A stretch of DNA of 47,901 nucleotides, taken from Promethearchaeota archaeon (GTDB taxonomy: Archaea > Asgardarchaeota > Lokiarchaeia > Sigynarchaeales > SOKP01). Below the pieces are notes generated by a model. It saw only the letters and a list, made by a program, of their open reading frames with translations, searched no databases and was not told the origin of the DNA. How positions within the stretch are numbered: position 1 is the stretch's first letter; every line of letters starts with the position of its first letter. Shown here piece after piece: positions 17,862 to 26,107 of this stretch. The position numbers and the translations under genes are program-made. The stretch lies in the NCBI GenBank assembly GCA_013375495.1, contig JABXKC010000030.1, positions 1 through 47,901 on the forward strand. The letters run 5' to 3'.

Positions 17862-18775
17862 CTTGGAAGTTCACTCCATTTAATTAAATTCTTAAAAATT
17901 ATTTCAAATGATTTGTAGCCAGCTCTATCCCTATTAAATTTGCTTCTTTCTTCCATTAACGGAACACCTTGACAATACGAACTCACAATTTCTTCGTCTA
18001 AAGGAATGTCACCCAAAATTTCTATACCATTTTCTTCTAAATCTTTTATAAATTTCTCTTTATAACCCAACAGCGATGATCTATTCACAATAGCCTTATA
18101 TTCTTTCTTCAATAATTCAATCAATTCTATAATTCTCAATAAATCAAGCTTTCCGAATCTCGTGGGTTCTGTAACTGGTATGACAAGATCTGCGCTATTA
18201 ATTAATGCTTCTACGTCGCAATGAGCTCCCGGTGCGGTGTCCAATATAACGATATCGTATTTCTCTGGCTCTGCCTTCATAATGTTTTCTAAATTATCAA
18301 TCAATTTGTTTACTATTACGGCTGAACGCGCTTCGGATGGTATTAATTCCCCTAGAAAAAGATTTATACCAAATGCGGAGGCTGTGTAAGTATGTCCAAT
18401 GACTTTTAGGTCGGGTTCAATGGCGTTAGTCGGACAGATCTTGTAGCATAATTTGCATCCTGAACAGACCGTCGATATCGGAATTGGATAGGAATCTTTG
18501 ATGTATAATAGTGCGTGGGATTCACAATTTTCTGCGCACATCCCACACTTAGTACATTTATCTTCAACGATTTTGGGTAAAAAATATAGAACTTCTCTTT
18601 TATTCTTAAGCTTTGCGTTTAATAATAAGAAAGTATTAGGATTTTCAACGTCTCCGTCGATAAGAAGTACTTTATACCCCTGATTCTTAAACATTGTGGC
18701 CAAATTCACAGCAACAAGCGTTTTACCCGTCCCACCCTTGCCACCTGTAACGCAAATAATCTTAGGTTTGAGCAT
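17858..18775 (-). CDS. MinD-type P-loop ATPase with inserted ferredoxin domain (first of a pair)
   Basis: This 305-residue paralogue of the downstream gene has Walker A GGKGGTGKT at 11-19, DGDVENPN and LDTAPGAHCD. Its ferredoxin insert has Cys sets KCTKCGMCAENC and CSGCKLCYKICP. It sits between a NifX-like gene (53 bases upstream) and the second ATPase (4-base overlap), forming a three-gene minus-strand operon headed by a TGAAT-N4-ATTCA palindrome at 19318. The paired ATPases probably form a heterodimer that handles an iron-sulfur or molybdenum-containing cluster; that role comes from bacterial ORP genes and is inference here. Confidence 0.88.
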   Translation of the reverse strand: MLKPKIICVTGGKGGTGKTLVAVNLATMFKNQGYKVLLIDGDVENPNTFLLLNAKLKNKREVLYFLPKIVEDKCTKCGMCAENCESHALLYIKDSYPIPISTVCSGCKLCYKICPTNAIEPDLKVIGHTYTASAFGINLFLGELIPSEARSAVIVNKLIDNLENIMKAEPEKYDIVILDTAPGAHCDVEALINSADLVIPVTEPTRFGKLDLLRIIELIELLKKEYKAIVNRSSLLGYKEKFIKDLEENGIEILGDIPLDEEIVSSYCQGVPLMEERSKFNRDRAGYKSFEIIFKNLIKWSELPR

Positions 18776-18828
18776 TATTGGTAGTGGTTTTTATTGATTA
18801 AGTTATCCATATTAATTTTGCTCAACTA

Positions 18829-19257
18829 CTATTGTCTTCCTCGACCACCGCCTCGACCACCGCCCATACCGCCACCCATACCTGCGTGAGCAGCAACATT
18901 TGAAGATGTAAGAACTTGCAATTTACCACTTAAACGCAAACCTATTAGTTCTTTCACAGTTAAACTTCCACCTTGAGATTGATAAATTTTAATATTTAAG
19001 GCACTTAGAGAATTCATCGCGTTAGGTCCTAAATTGCCTACTATGACCTCTGTGGCTCCGTTATTACCGATAATTTGAGCCGATTGAATTCCCGCACCAC
19101 CCATAGCACCTTGCGCATCATTTACAACGGATTTAACTTCTACTATTTCGTTATTCTCAATCGTAACAAATGTAAAGGTGTTGCATCTTCCAAATCGATC
19201 ATTCATAACCTCATTCAAGCCTTTATTTCCAAAGGTAGGAATACCAACTATTACCAT
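18829..19257 (-). CDS. NifX/NafY-family protein with Gly/Arg/Met-rich tail
   Basis: This 142-residue protein belongs to the dinitrogenase iron-molybdenum cofactor biosynthesis domain family, an RNase H-like fold that binds metal-sulfur clusters. Conserved parts are VGIPTFGNKGLNEVMNDRFGRC at the start, the EVIVGNLGPNAM turn and YQSQGG before the last helix. The C-terminus from about 124 is a low-complexity HAGMGGGMGGGRGGGRGRQ-like tail, which may bind metal or nucleic acid. It has a strong AAGGTGAT ribosome site. It leads the operon with the two MinD-type ATPases. Absence of nif genes here suggests a cluster other than FeMo-co, as in the ORP system. Confidence 0.85.
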   Translation of the reverse strand: MVIVGIPTFGNKGLNEVMNDRFGRCNTFTFVTIENNEIVEVKSVVNDAQGAMGGAGIQSAQIIGNNGATEVIVGNLGPNAMNSLSALNIKIYQSQGGSLTVKELIGLRLSGKLQVLTSSNVAAHAGMGGGMGGGRGGGRGRQ

Positions 19258-19317
19258 TTTTTAAATATCACCTTTTAAAGTATGATTAAACTAATTTTTG
19301 TTAGAATTTAAGATTTA

Positions 19318-19331
19318 TGAATGATTATTCA
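19318..19331. promoter_or_regulatory. Palindromic operator TGAAT-GATT-ATTCA
   Basis: The palindrome lies 61 bases before the start of the leftward NifX-MinD operon and about 160 bases before the rightward NifX-like gene, in their shared divergent promoter region. The same TGAAT-N4-ATTCA pattern recurs at five other promoters in this window. Confidence 0.6.
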
Positions 19332-19492
19332 GATCAGATTATAATTTTTTAAATCATCATTCATGAAATTAGGATTAAAAGTTGCTATGATAATATTTTA
19401 AACTTTTAGTTAATTATTCAAATTTATAACATTAAATTTGTTAAATATAAAACTAATTACCCTTAAGATTTTAGTAGAGAGGTTATCCTTAA

Positions 19493-19879
19493 ATGGAGAT
19501 AATAGCAATCCCGAGTTATAGAGATGGTGGTTTAAATGAAATAGTCCACCCTAAATTTGGAAGGTGCGACAGTTTCACTTTTATTACATTAGATAACGAT
19601 GAAATAACACAAGTTAAAGTAATCGAAAACTCTGCGGCTGATGAAAGTCATGGTTCTGGAACTCTCGCAGCTAAAATTGTTAATAATAATGACGCTAAAA
19701 AGCTGATTGTTAGCAAGTTGGGGCCAAATGCTTCTATGGCACTAAATTCATTAAAGATTAAAACATTCCAAGCGCCTGAAAAAAAAATACTCGTGAAAGA
19801 TTTATTAGATCTTTACTTAAAAGGAAAAATAAAGATAACTCCATCTGAGGATCTCATAATTGGCAAAAATTTGGAGTAA
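19493..19879 (+). CDS. NifX/NafY-family protein
   Basis: This 128-residue protein of the same cluster-binding family opens with IAIPSYRDGGLNEIVHPKFGRCDSFTFITLD, has KLIVSKLGPNASMALNSL in the middle and ends in a helix without the low-complexity tail of its divergent neighbour. It is most like the 18829-19257 protein, so the pair probably arose by duplication around a shared promoter. It stands alone on the plus strand between that promoter and the mrp gene. It is probably a carrier or storage protein for a metal-sulfur cluster; the cluster type is not deducible. Confidence 0.82.
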   Translation: MEIIAIPSYRDGGLNEIVHPKFGRCDSFTFITLDNDEITQVKVIENSAADESHGSGTLAAKIVNNNDAKKLIVSKLGPNASMALNSLKIKTFQAPEKKILVKDLLDLYLKGKIKITPSEDLIIGKNLE

Positions 19880-19970
19880 ATTGTATTTTTGTGATAAATC
19901 CGTCCTTTTCTCTTAGAAAACATTGTTGAATCGTAGTTTTCAACATTTATTAATAAAATTTTTATGTTAT

Positions 19971-19984
19971 TGAATATTCATTCA
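19971..19984. promoter_or_regulatory. Palindromic operator TGAAT-ATTC-ATTCA
   Basis: A perfect TGAAT-N4-ATTCA palindrome lies in the 279-base gap upstream of the mrp-type ATPase gene, 175 bases before its start. The rest of this gap has only A/T-rich sequence. Confidence 0.55.
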
Positions 19985-20158
19985 TAAAATGATTTTAATA
20001 TTATAATTATCCTTTGAGCAAATTTATTGAAACATAATTGAAAGTATGTAAGAATTTTCAAAATATTAGCGATAAATTAAAGGAGATAATCGTATCTTTA
20101 AAATTATTAGCATAAATAAAAAAAAATAGCAAATAACAATTGAAAAAGTGAATGAATT

Positions 20159-21031
20159 ATGGGAGAAGATGAAATACCTGATATAGATTTAAAAGAGACT
20201 GTGAACCAAGGCAAGCAAGAGGCATTGGACCAGCAAATGGTGAATATTCGTAATAATATGGCTAAAATAAAACATAAAATTGTGGTCATATCAGGGAAGG
20301 GAGGTGTTGGTAAAACAACTGTAGCGGTAAACCTCGCAATGAGTTTAGCAAGCGTAGGTTTACGAGTGGGGATACTAGATGTAGACATAACAGGGCCGAA
20401 TGTTAATAAGATGTTAGGTATTGACACTAATGTCAGGCCTCGAGTTGACCCAGAAGAAAAGAAGTTCTACCCCGTCGATGGGCCCTTAAACACGAAAGTC
20501 GTTAGTATGGCTTTTTTATTAGAAGATAGTGATACTCCAGTAATTTGGCGAGGTCCAATGAAAATGTCCGCTGTTCGACAATTTTTGGGAGAAGCAAAGT
20601 GGGGCGATCTTGATTACTTGATCTGTGATTTACCTCCGGGCACTTCTGACGAAACTCTTGATATATTGCAATTAATTCCAGATGAGAATGTAGTTGTTGT
20701 ATCCACACCGCAAGAAGTAGCGCTTATGGACGCTCGAAAGACAATTGTAATGGCAAAAACAATGGAAAGACATGTCATGGGGATAATTGAAAATATGTCT
20801 GGATTTAAATGTCCTAACTGCAGTGAGTATATTGATCTTTACCCTCCTGGCGGCGCAGAAAAGGCTTCCAAAGATTTTAATATTAAATTTTTAGGAAAAA
20901 TTCCCTTTGAGATCGAAGTTAGTCAACAAGGAGATCGGGGTTTACCATTTATATTGAAATACCCCGAAAGCGAAAGTACTAAGGCATTTAGAGTAGCTGT
21001 GTCTAAAATAAGAGAAGAATTAGAGAAATAA
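20159..21031 (+). CDS. mrp: Mrp/NBP35-type iron-sulfur cluster carrier ATPase
   Basis: This 290-residue P-loop ATPase of the Mrp/ApbC/NBP35 family binds and delivers [4Fe-4S] clusters to apoproteins in the cytoplasm. Visible motifs are ISGKGGVGKTTVA near 45-57, DVDITGPN, WRGPMK, DLPPGTSDE and the cluster-binding KCPNCSEY (CxxC). The about 40-residue N-terminal extension is charged and carries no ferredoxin domain, unlike the MinD-type pair. ATG 20159 follows GTGAATGA. The TGAAT-N4-ATTCA site upstream suggests co-regulation with the NifX-like genes. The family and role are well supported. Confidence 0.92.
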   Translation: MGEDEIPDIDLKETVNQGKQEALDQQMVNIRNNMAKIKHKIVVISGKGGVGKTTVAVNLAMSLASVGLRVGILDVDITGPNVNKMLGIDTNVRPRVDPEEKKFYPVDGPLNTKVVSMAFLLEDSDTPVIWRGPMKMSAVRQFLGEAKWGDLDYLICDLPPGTSDETLDILQLIPDENVVVVSTPQEVALMDARKTIVMAKTMERHVMGIIENMSGFKCPNCSEYIDLYPPGGAEKASKDFNIKFLGKIPFEIEVSQQGDRGLPFILKYPESESTKAFRVAVSKIREELEK

Positions 21032-21059
21032 TTTTTTATTAATTTTTTATTTTGATTTT
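21032..21059. terminator. T-rich bidirectional 3' region
   Basis: Three T tracts (TTTTTT, TTTTTT, TTTTTT) lie within the 28 bases separating the convergent mrp and NifX-like genes. They fit oligo-T termination of mrp. Confidence 0.45.
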
Positions 21060-21443
21060 TTATTGGCAGTTATGATCTGAGTGATCGCTACCTGCACATA
21101 TAGGTTCATTTAAGGCTTGCAATTTACCTTGTAAAAATAGTTGGATATTCTCAGACAGAGTTCCCTTTACCCCTTTGAATAATCCAATTCCATATTGAGT
21201 AAACCCTGCATATGGTCTGCCGCCAATACCTCCTACTATCATGTCTGTCACACTTCTTTCTTTCATATTCATAACTGGCTCCATACAACCTGTATGCCCA
21301 TTATTTTGCAAAGAAAATAGTTTTTTCAAGTTTTTATCTTCGTCAATTTCGATTCCAACGAAATAATTACAATGACCAAAATGATCTGATATTGTATCGG
21401 ATAGTTCTGGTCCATTAGAAGGAATTCCTATAACTTTATTCAT
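21060..21443 (-). CDS. NifX/NafY-family protein with Cys/His tail
   Basis: This 127-residue member of the iron-molybdenum cofactor biosynthesis domain family has IGIPSNGPELSDTISDHFGHCNYF at the start, a central GHTGCMEPVMNM and DMIVGGIGGRPYAGF. The C-terminal CAGSDHSDHNCQ carries two Cys and two His that could bind metal. The MIVGGIG-RxxxGFxQYGI stretch also occurs in the 26141-26548 protein, so these two form one subgroup and the 18829/19493 pair another. The ribosome site is AAAGGAAAT. A perfect TGAAT-N4-ATTCA palindrome lies 33-46 bases upstream. Confidence 0.82.
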   Translation of the reverse strand: MNKVIGIPSNGPELSDTISDHFGHCNYFVGIEIDEDKNLKKLFSLQNNGHTGCMEPVMNMKERSVTDMIVGGIGGRPYAGFTQYGIGLFKGVKGTLSENIQLFLQGKLQALNEPICAGSDHSDHNCQ

Positions 21444-21475
21444 TTAAATTTCCTTTAATAATATTATTTTTTAAT

Positions 21476-21489
21476 TGAATGAACATTCA
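21476..21489. promoter_or_regulatory. Palindromic operator TGAAT-GAAC-ATTCA
   Basis: A perfect copy of the window's recurrent palindrome lies 33 bases upstream of the leftward NifX-like gene, close enough to its start to cover the promoter or transcription start. Confidence 0.6.
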
Positions 21490-21727
21490 TAAGAAAATAA
21501 ATTTAACGGTTATAAAAAATCAATCGCTTATGTAAACAAAAAAAAAGACTATACAAAAACCGACAAAAAAATGAATTTCCTTGAAATCCTATGAAATGTG
21601 GGAGTATATATCACCATAATATATAGTCTGATAAATAATAAAAGAATTTAAACAAATAATATTATAATGTTATTACTCAAATGGAGAAATGAAAATCTTC
21701 ATAATAATTGGTTAAAGGTAATTTAAA

Positions 21728-22219
21728 ATTAACTTAGCTAAAAATTCAGAAGTTTCAAAACTTTTAAAAGGGATTGTCATTTGTAAGGAAACTGGTATAT
21801 ATTTATTAGATCTCATTTTAGATTCTGAAATTAATCCTATGTTGCTGTCTTCTTTTGTAGGGGCGCTATCACTATTTGGAACGGAAAATATGGGAAAGAT
21901 TGAAGAAATTACAATAAAAGGTTTATCCATTCAGATGATAATTGTGAACAAATTCGACTTGGTTTTAATTGCGATAATGGACAAAGATTTCGTTAAAGAA
22001 GATATTAGGAACGAAGCAGTAAAAGCACTTGACATGTTTTATTCCCTTTATCAAAACGAAATTGTCGATTGTACCGATGTTTCCCAATTTGAATCGTTTA
22101 AAAAAGTCCTATACGACCAAATTGTTGAGTATTTCAACCGAACTAATGGTGCAAATAAAAAAGCAAAAATACGCGACTTCGGGTTTTTCACTGAAGCAAT
22201 TGCACAAACGAAAAACTAA
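21728..22219 (+). CDS. Longin/roadblock-like domain protein, probable non-canonical start
   Basis: Homology-like secondary structure begins well before the first ATG (21839). The segment LKGIVICKETGIYLLDLIL (from about 21767) is the expected first beta-hairpin, followed by FVGALSLFGTENMGKIEEITIKG and IQMIIVNKFDLVLIAIMDKD, the pattern of Asgard longin/roadblock-like regulators of small GTPases. The frame is open from 21722, just after TAA codons at 21713 and 21719, but has no ATG, GTG or TTG before 21839. AAAGGTAAT at 21714-21722 could serve an AUU start at 21728, giving 163 residues. A shorter protein from 21839 (126 residues) would lack half the fold. A truncated or recently damaged gene is the alternative. 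Confidence 0.6.
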   Translation: MNLAKNSEVSKLLKGIVICKETGIYLLDLILDSEINPMLLSSFVGALSLFGTENMGKIEEITIKGLSIQMIIVNKFDLVLIAIMDKDFVKEDIRNEAVKALDMFYSLYQNEIVDCTDVSQFESFKKVLYDQIVEYFNRTNGANKKAKIRDFGFFTEAIAQTKN

Positions 22220-22251
22220 TATTTTACAACTTTTTTTAACTTTAACTAACT

Positions 22252-23136
22252 TTAAAAATCCGCAGTTTTTCTCTTAAAAATTATATTTCCTTCTTTAACG
22301 GAGAATAAACGCTCCATTAAGGAGCATTTTGCTTTTAATAAATAAAAGACTTCTTTATCAGGTATTTCCATACCGTATAAACTTTCGAAATTACCTTGAC
22401 CTTTTGATAATATCACGCCATCCTTTAGAAAAAAGTACTTCTTGAACTCATTTGTGGTTGTTGGAAGGTCAATACCTGGCGTACCACTTGCTTCTATAAC
22501 TTGGATCAAATCGGTTAGACCAACGAATTTAGCGTCTTCTATGGTTGCGTCGTTGATAATTGGGGCTGATCTAACCGAACATATGATTTCTAGTTCTGGA
22601 AAAGTATCAACTAAAGTTTCTACCAAGAGTTTATCAAACACGATCTCCCCCGCGTTATCTAATAAAATTAGTAAATGGCTAACTTCTTGAAGTGTTTGTT
22701 TGAATTTCTCGTAATCGTTTATTGCTAAATTTTCTGCTGTAAAGTTTTTAATATCTCTGATAAAATCGATTTCATGATTGGTGCCAAAATCAATCGTATT
22801 TCCAAGGGCGGCAATTACAATTGCCTGAAATAAAGGATCTTCAGCGTTATTAACAATTTTTATCGCCTCATTGTAGAATTGTAAAGCTAATTGATTGTAT
22901 TCTTTTTTAATTGAAGCGTATGGATCTATTACTCCTAAAGCTTCAGCAACAAGGTTGTATGCTACTTTACCGATAATCGGAGATGCTTTTTTTTCCAAAT
23001 CAAAACCTATGAGGTATTCCATTAACTTCTTCTGAGTGTCTAATATTATTTCACGGGATATATCCGGTTTCAACAATTGAAAGGCTCTTAACACTTGATT
23101 AAAAAGACATGGTATACATTCGGGTTCTAAGATCAT
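22252..23136 (-). CDS. ARMT1-like/DUF89 family protein (damage-control phosphatase family)
   Basis: This 294-residue protein matches the archaeal DUF89 family. It has an N-terminal CIPCLFNQ Cys pair, a helical domain with ALGNTIDFG around 120-128, and the metal-site motif LLDNAGEIVFDKLL near 160-173, followed by a Rossmann-like part. DUF89 members are metal-dependent phosphatases thought to remove damaged or overflow phosphometabolites; eukaryotic relatives include ARMT1. It is transcribed divergently from the MFS transporter gene, with separate TATA-like elements between them. The substrate is unknown. Confidence 0.85.
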   Translation of the reverse strand: MILEPECIPCLFNQVLRAFQLLKPDISREIILDTQKKLMEYLIGFDLEKKASPIIGKVAYNLVAEALGVIDPYASIKKEYNQLALQFYNEAIKIVNNAEDPLFQAIVIAALGNTIDFGTNHEIDFIRDIKNFTAENLAINDYEKFKQTLQEVSHLLILLDNAGEIVFDKLLVETLVDTFPELEIICSVRSAPIINDATIEDAKFVGLTDLIQVIEASGTPGIDLPTTTNEFKKYFFLKDGVILSKGQGNFESLYGMEIPDKEVFYLLKAKCSLMERLFSVKEGNIIFKRKTADF

Positions 23137-23180
23137 TTCTCTATATCCTTTAAGTCTAATGATAAGAAAAAATTTAGAGA

Positions 23181-23226
23181 AATTATAAATTCTTTTAATT
23201 ATTGTAAAAAAAAAGAATTTTATAAA
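23181..23226. promoter_or_regulatory. Divergent promoter region with two TATA-like elements
   Basis: ATTTATAATT read leftward (23181-23190) is placed 45-54 bases before the ARMT1-like gene. ATTTTATAAA (23217-23226) read rightward is about 60 bases before the MFS gene start at 23286. Both fit archaeal TATA spacing. Confidence 0.45.
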
Positions 23227-23285
23227 ACAAAAGAAAATTATTGTATATTATTATTATAATCTAAATTAAAAAATATGTGAAAAAA

Positions 23286-24584
23286 ATGTCTGAAACTAAA
23301 CGTAAATTTGATGCAAAGCACACATTTCTTATAGGTCTAGCATTTTTTAGCTCTGCCATTGCTTGGGATATGTATGATAGTCAAGTAAGTCTAAGTCTTT
23401 ATAATTATTTAGCAGGATTAGGTCTTACTGGTCTTTTACTAGGCTTAGATAACTTGGTAGGCGTAATAGTTCAACCAATAATGGGCAGCGTTTCCGATAA
23501 TACCCGTACAAAGTTTGGGAGAAGGATACCTTATATATTAATAGGAATTCCGTTAGGTGCTTTTTTTTTTGCTCTGATTCCATTTGAAACTTCTCTAATA
23601 AGCTTACTTATATTCATGTTCCTTTTTATAGTTTCTATGTCTATGTGGCGATCTCAAGCAGTTGCGCTTATGCCAGATTTTGTGCATCCCGAAAACAGAA
23701 GTAAGGGAAATTCCATTATTAATATAATGGGCGGTCTTGGATTAGTTGGTTCAACTCTAATAAGTTATACAATTGTAGATTTTAGTTTACAGTTAGCATT
23801 TATAGTTGTATCTGCCATAATGCTCATATCGTTAGTTGTTCTGTTTTTTACCGTGAAAGAAAAAGACGCCTACGCTTATCAAGCACTGTTAGCAGAAGAG
23901 AAAGTCGCTGGAGAAAAAATTAAAGTTAAAAAGGAAAAGATTAGCATAATTTCAAGTTTTAAAGATATCATAAAGGAAGAGGATAAAAGCACTTTATTTG
24001 TTTTACTTGCAATATTTTGTACTATGTCAGCGTATTACGGATTAATGGGATTATTTGCGGTCTATGCCCAAAACACTCTTTCAATGACTAGAGGTGAAGC
24101 TGGTGGTATTAAACTTTTTGCGGGATTAACATTTTTGCTAGCTGCTTTTCCGTTATCAGTTTTAGCCGAAAAATTTGGAAGGAAGTTATTCATAAAAATC
24201 GGATTAGTAATATTTATTATCGGGGCTTTAGTTGGCTTTATAATTCCAACAACAACAATGACAATAGTCGCTCTTATTCTATTAGGTGTAGGTTACGCTT
24301 GTATTATTGTTAATACGATAGTCATTGTGTGGGCTATGGCGCCTTCAGAGAAGAAAATTGGTACCTATACTGGAGTATACTATGCTTTCAGTTTTCTAGC
24401 AGCAATTGTTGCACCAGGTATTTTTGAAGGATTTGCTATCTTATTTACATGGAACGCTTTCTTTTTAATTGGAGCTCTCATTTTAGTAATTGCTTTAGTT
24501 TTAATGTTTTTAGTAAAAAGAGAATCTGCCGACCTTACGGAAGAACAAAAAATTGCAAAACAAAAAGCAATCCAAGAATTATAA
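23286..24584 (+). CDS. MFS transporter (SLC45/GPH-like)
   Basis: This is a 432-residue integral membrane protein with about twelve helices. The N-half carries LDNLVGVIVQPIMGSVSDNTRTKFGRRIPYILIG, typical of the SLC45/sugar-symporter branch of the major facilitator superfamily, and the C-half has the companion motif LAEKFGRKLFIKIG. A lysine-rich loop around 200-225 joins the halves. GTG 23277 lies within a TGTGA ribosome-like stretch, so ATG 23286 is the better start. A run of ten T follows the stop. It is only distantly similar to the transporter at 15486-16898. The substrate, probably a sugar or related solute, is inferred. Confidence 0.87.
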   Translation: MSETKRKFDAKHTFLIGLAFFSSAIAWDMYDSQVSLSLYNYLAGLGLTGLLLGLDNLVGVIVQPIMGSVSDNTRTKFGRRIPYILIGIPLGAFFFALIPFETSLISLLIFMFLFIVSMSMWRSQAVALMPDFVHPENRSKGNSIINIMGGLGLVGSTLISYTIVDFSLQLAFIVVSAIMLISLVVLFFTVKEKDAYAYQALLAEEKVAGEKIKVKKEKISIISSFKDIIKEEDKSTLFVLLAIFCTMSAYYGLMGLFAVYAQNTLSMTRGEAGGIKLFAGLTFLLAAFPLSVLAEKFGRKLFIKIGLVIFIIGALVGFIIPTTTMTIVALILLGVGYACIIVNTIVIVWAMAPSEKKIGTYTGVYYAFSFLAAIVAPGIFEGFAILFTWNAFFLIGALILVIALVLMFLVKRESADLTEEQKIAKQKAIQEL

Positions 24585-24590
24585 AATTCT

Positions 24591-24600
24591 TTTTTTTTTT
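24591..24600 (+). terminator. T-tract terminator after the MFS transporter
   Basis: Ten consecutive T begin 6 bases after the transporter stop codon. There is no stem-loop; this is the archaeal oligo-T pattern. Confidence 0.55.
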
Positions 24601-24703
24601 AATTTAAAAGAAATTATCTAAATACTTTTGCCTTATAGTGAGCTAAATGGTTATTTAGATTTTAGTTTCCAGTCACTTAATTATTTAATAAAAAAAAAGT
24701 AGA

Positions 24704-24856
24704 TTATAATTCTATTATTACATTAATTGATTTTATTTCATCAGGAATGCCTTTTGCTGCTTTTAAATACGCCATTATTAAATTCTTTAGCATTTCTTCC
24801 ATAAAATCGTTTAAAGGAACTTTTTCATCGTTTACTTTTAAATTCACATCTGACAT
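24704..24856 (-). CDS. Small archaeal protein, 50 residues
   Basis: An ATG-to-TAA frame encodes 50 residues beginning MSDVNLKVNDEKVPLNDFMEE and ending SINVIIEL. It has strand-helix-strand organisation: a beta strand, an amphipathic helix with NLIMAYLKAAKGI, and a final beta strand. Similar short proteins with a KVN-x-xxVPLN-F start are, as I recall, scattered in archaeal genomes without known function. The coding pattern (regular hydrophobic spacing, acidic and lysine balance) supports it as real. It lies 45 bases after the DtxR-type regulator on the same strand and may be co-transcribed. Confidence 0.65.
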   Translation of the reverse strand: MSDVNLKVNDEKVPLNDFMEEMLKNLIMAYLKAAKGIPDEIKSINVIIEL

Positions 24857-24901
24857 GATTTTTATGTGCTTATTAAAAGATTTAAATTTTGACTTTATTT
24901 T

Positions 24902-25297
24902 TTAAATACTTTCTTGAATTTCTTTAAGAAAAAAGTTTTCTAAAGCATCTGATATCTCTGACGTTATAATATGTTCTATTTTGCAACAGAGTTCGTCGAG
25001 CTCAAATGCATTTTCCACCCCTAAAATGTCCTCAAAGAAGTGCTTCAATTGGTTATATTTATTGATAGTTACTAACGCGACTTCTTTACCTTTCGCAGTT
25101 AATCTTACTGATTTCCTAGGATACCAATGAATGTAGTAATTCTCTTTTAGTTTATATAACATATTTGTTACTGAAGATGGTTTTACTTTGAGAAAATTAG
25201 AAATCTCTGAATTTGAGACCCACCCACCTCTATGTGTCTTGGATATGGTATAAATTGCTTTAAGATAATCTTCATGTGTTTCTTTAATTTGTATCAT
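24902..25297 (-). CDS. DtxR/MntR-family metal-dependent transcriptional regulator
   Basis: This 131-residue regulator has the DtxR organisation: an N-terminal winged helix (THEDYLKAIYTISKT; VSNSEISNFLKVKPSSVTNMLYKLKENYYIHW, with the recognition helix around 33-46), then RKSVRLTAKGKEVA and a dimerisation domain with metal-type residues ELCCKIEHIIT. DtxR proteins bind palindromic operators when loaded with Fe or Mn. It is short and lacks the SH3-like third domain, like MntR. A perfect TGAAT-N4-ATTCA palindrome occurs about 500 bases away upstream of the DUF5320-like gene and at five further promoters in the window. It is the most plausible repressor for that set; this is inference. Confidence 0.87.
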   Translation of the reverse strand: MIQIKETHEDYLKAIYTISKTHRGGWVSNSEISNFLKVKPSSVTNMLYKLKENYYIHWYPRKSVRLTAKGKEVALVTINKYNQLKHFFEDILGVENAFELDELCCKIEHIITSEISDALENFFLKEIQESI

Positions 25298-25360
25298 CAC
25301 ATTAAGAGTTAAATGTTTTAGATTTCTAAATTTTAAAATTTATAAAAAAATGAAAAAAAA

Positions 25361-25747
25361 TTATTCTTTTTTTTCTAAATTTTCAATGCTTTTGGATATG
25401 TCTTCGAGTGCGGAACTAATTCCTTTAAGTTCGGACTCTAAGTAATTTTTTTCTTGTTTTAGCATTGCTAATTTATCCACTGGTTCTAAAGGAATTCTTG
25501 AAGTATAAACTGGAGCCGAGTAGATATAAGGAGTCGGAGGAGGATATATAGGCTCTCTGTAAGCCCATCCTCTTCCATATCCTCTTCTCCTTCCATACTC
25601 CCATGCAATACCGCGTCCTCTTCCTCTTCCATAACCATATCCCGGGCCAGAAGCACTCCCTGGGGCATCATATCCCGCACAATATCCTAAACCCCTTCCA
25701 GTTCTTGTTCCAAGACCTCTAGGACCAGTTCTATCTCCACCAGGCAT
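25361..25747 (-). CDS. DUF5320-like Gly/Arg/Tyr-rich protein
   Basis: This 128-residue protein opens with MPGGDRTGPRGLGTRTGRGLGYC, the signature of the DUF5320 family that often accompanies NifX-like and MinD/ferredoxin ATPase genes in anaerobes. A Gly/Arg/Tyr-rich segment to about residue 62 and a Pro/Tyr region follow, and the last 40 residues form a coiled coil (KLAMLKQEKNYLESELKGI). There is no catalytic motif. Two tandem copies of the palindromic operator lie 46-72 bases upstream, one perfect. It probably assembles with the metal-cluster proteins; molecular role unknown. Confidence 0.85.
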   Translation of the reverse strand: MPGGDRTGPRGLGTRTGRGLGYCAGYDAPGSASGPGYGYGRGRGRGIAWEYGRRRGYGRGWAYREPIYPPPTPYIYSAPVYTSRIPLEPVDKLAMLKQEKNYLESELKGISSALEDISKSIENLEKKE

Positions 25748-25792
25748 TGTTTTATGATCATCTCGTTATTTTTATTATTTTTTTTTGATAAT

Positions 25793-25819
25793 TGAATGGT
25801 GATTCTGAATAATCATTCA
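25793..25819. promoter_or_regulatory. Double palindromic operator upstream of the DUF5320-like gene
   Basis: A perfect TGAAT-AATC-ATTCA (25806-25819) is abutted by an imperfect copy, TGAAT-GGTG-ATTCT (25793-25806), the two sharing one base. Tandem sites suggest cooperative binding by two dimers. They lie before the leftward gene at 25747. Confidence 0.6.
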
Positions 25820-25877
25820 TATTATTCTATATAACAAATATTTAACACCATATTTAAGTATTTCGACACTAAATTAT

Positions 25878-25916
25878 ATGTGAATTATAAATGAAAGAAT
25901 AAAAAACTATTCACAT
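25878..25916. repeat. 8-bp inverted repeat in the divergent promoter region
   Basis: ATGTGAAT (25878-25885) and ATTCACAT (25909-25916) are perfectly complementary across a 23-base spacer. They sit in the 390-base gap between the DUF5320-like gene and the rightward NifX-like gene. They could be paired half-sites for another regulator; otherwise nothing more than A/T-rich sequence is seen there. Confidence 0.35.
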
Positions 25917-26093
25917 TTCTTAAAGCTTAAATTATAAGGGCAAAAATTGCTCGAAAAAGCAATAAGCCTCAACATATTCTCTGATTTAAATTATTAAATT
26001 AGCTCTAACTAAAGTTAATGAATCTAAACTTAGCATTTCTAATTGTATGATTAATATCATCTATCTTGGTTCTCTCGAAAATTTTATATATTC

Positions 26094-26107
26094 TGAATAA
26101 TTATTCT
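26094..26107. promoter_or_regulatory. Palindromic operator (one mismatch) TGAAT-AATT-ATTCT
   Basis: This copy of the recurrent palindrome differs at the last base. It lies 34-47 bases upstream of the NifX-like start at TTG 26141. It falls inside the longer open frame starting at 26066, which argues that the longer frame is not the real gene. Confidence 0.5.
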
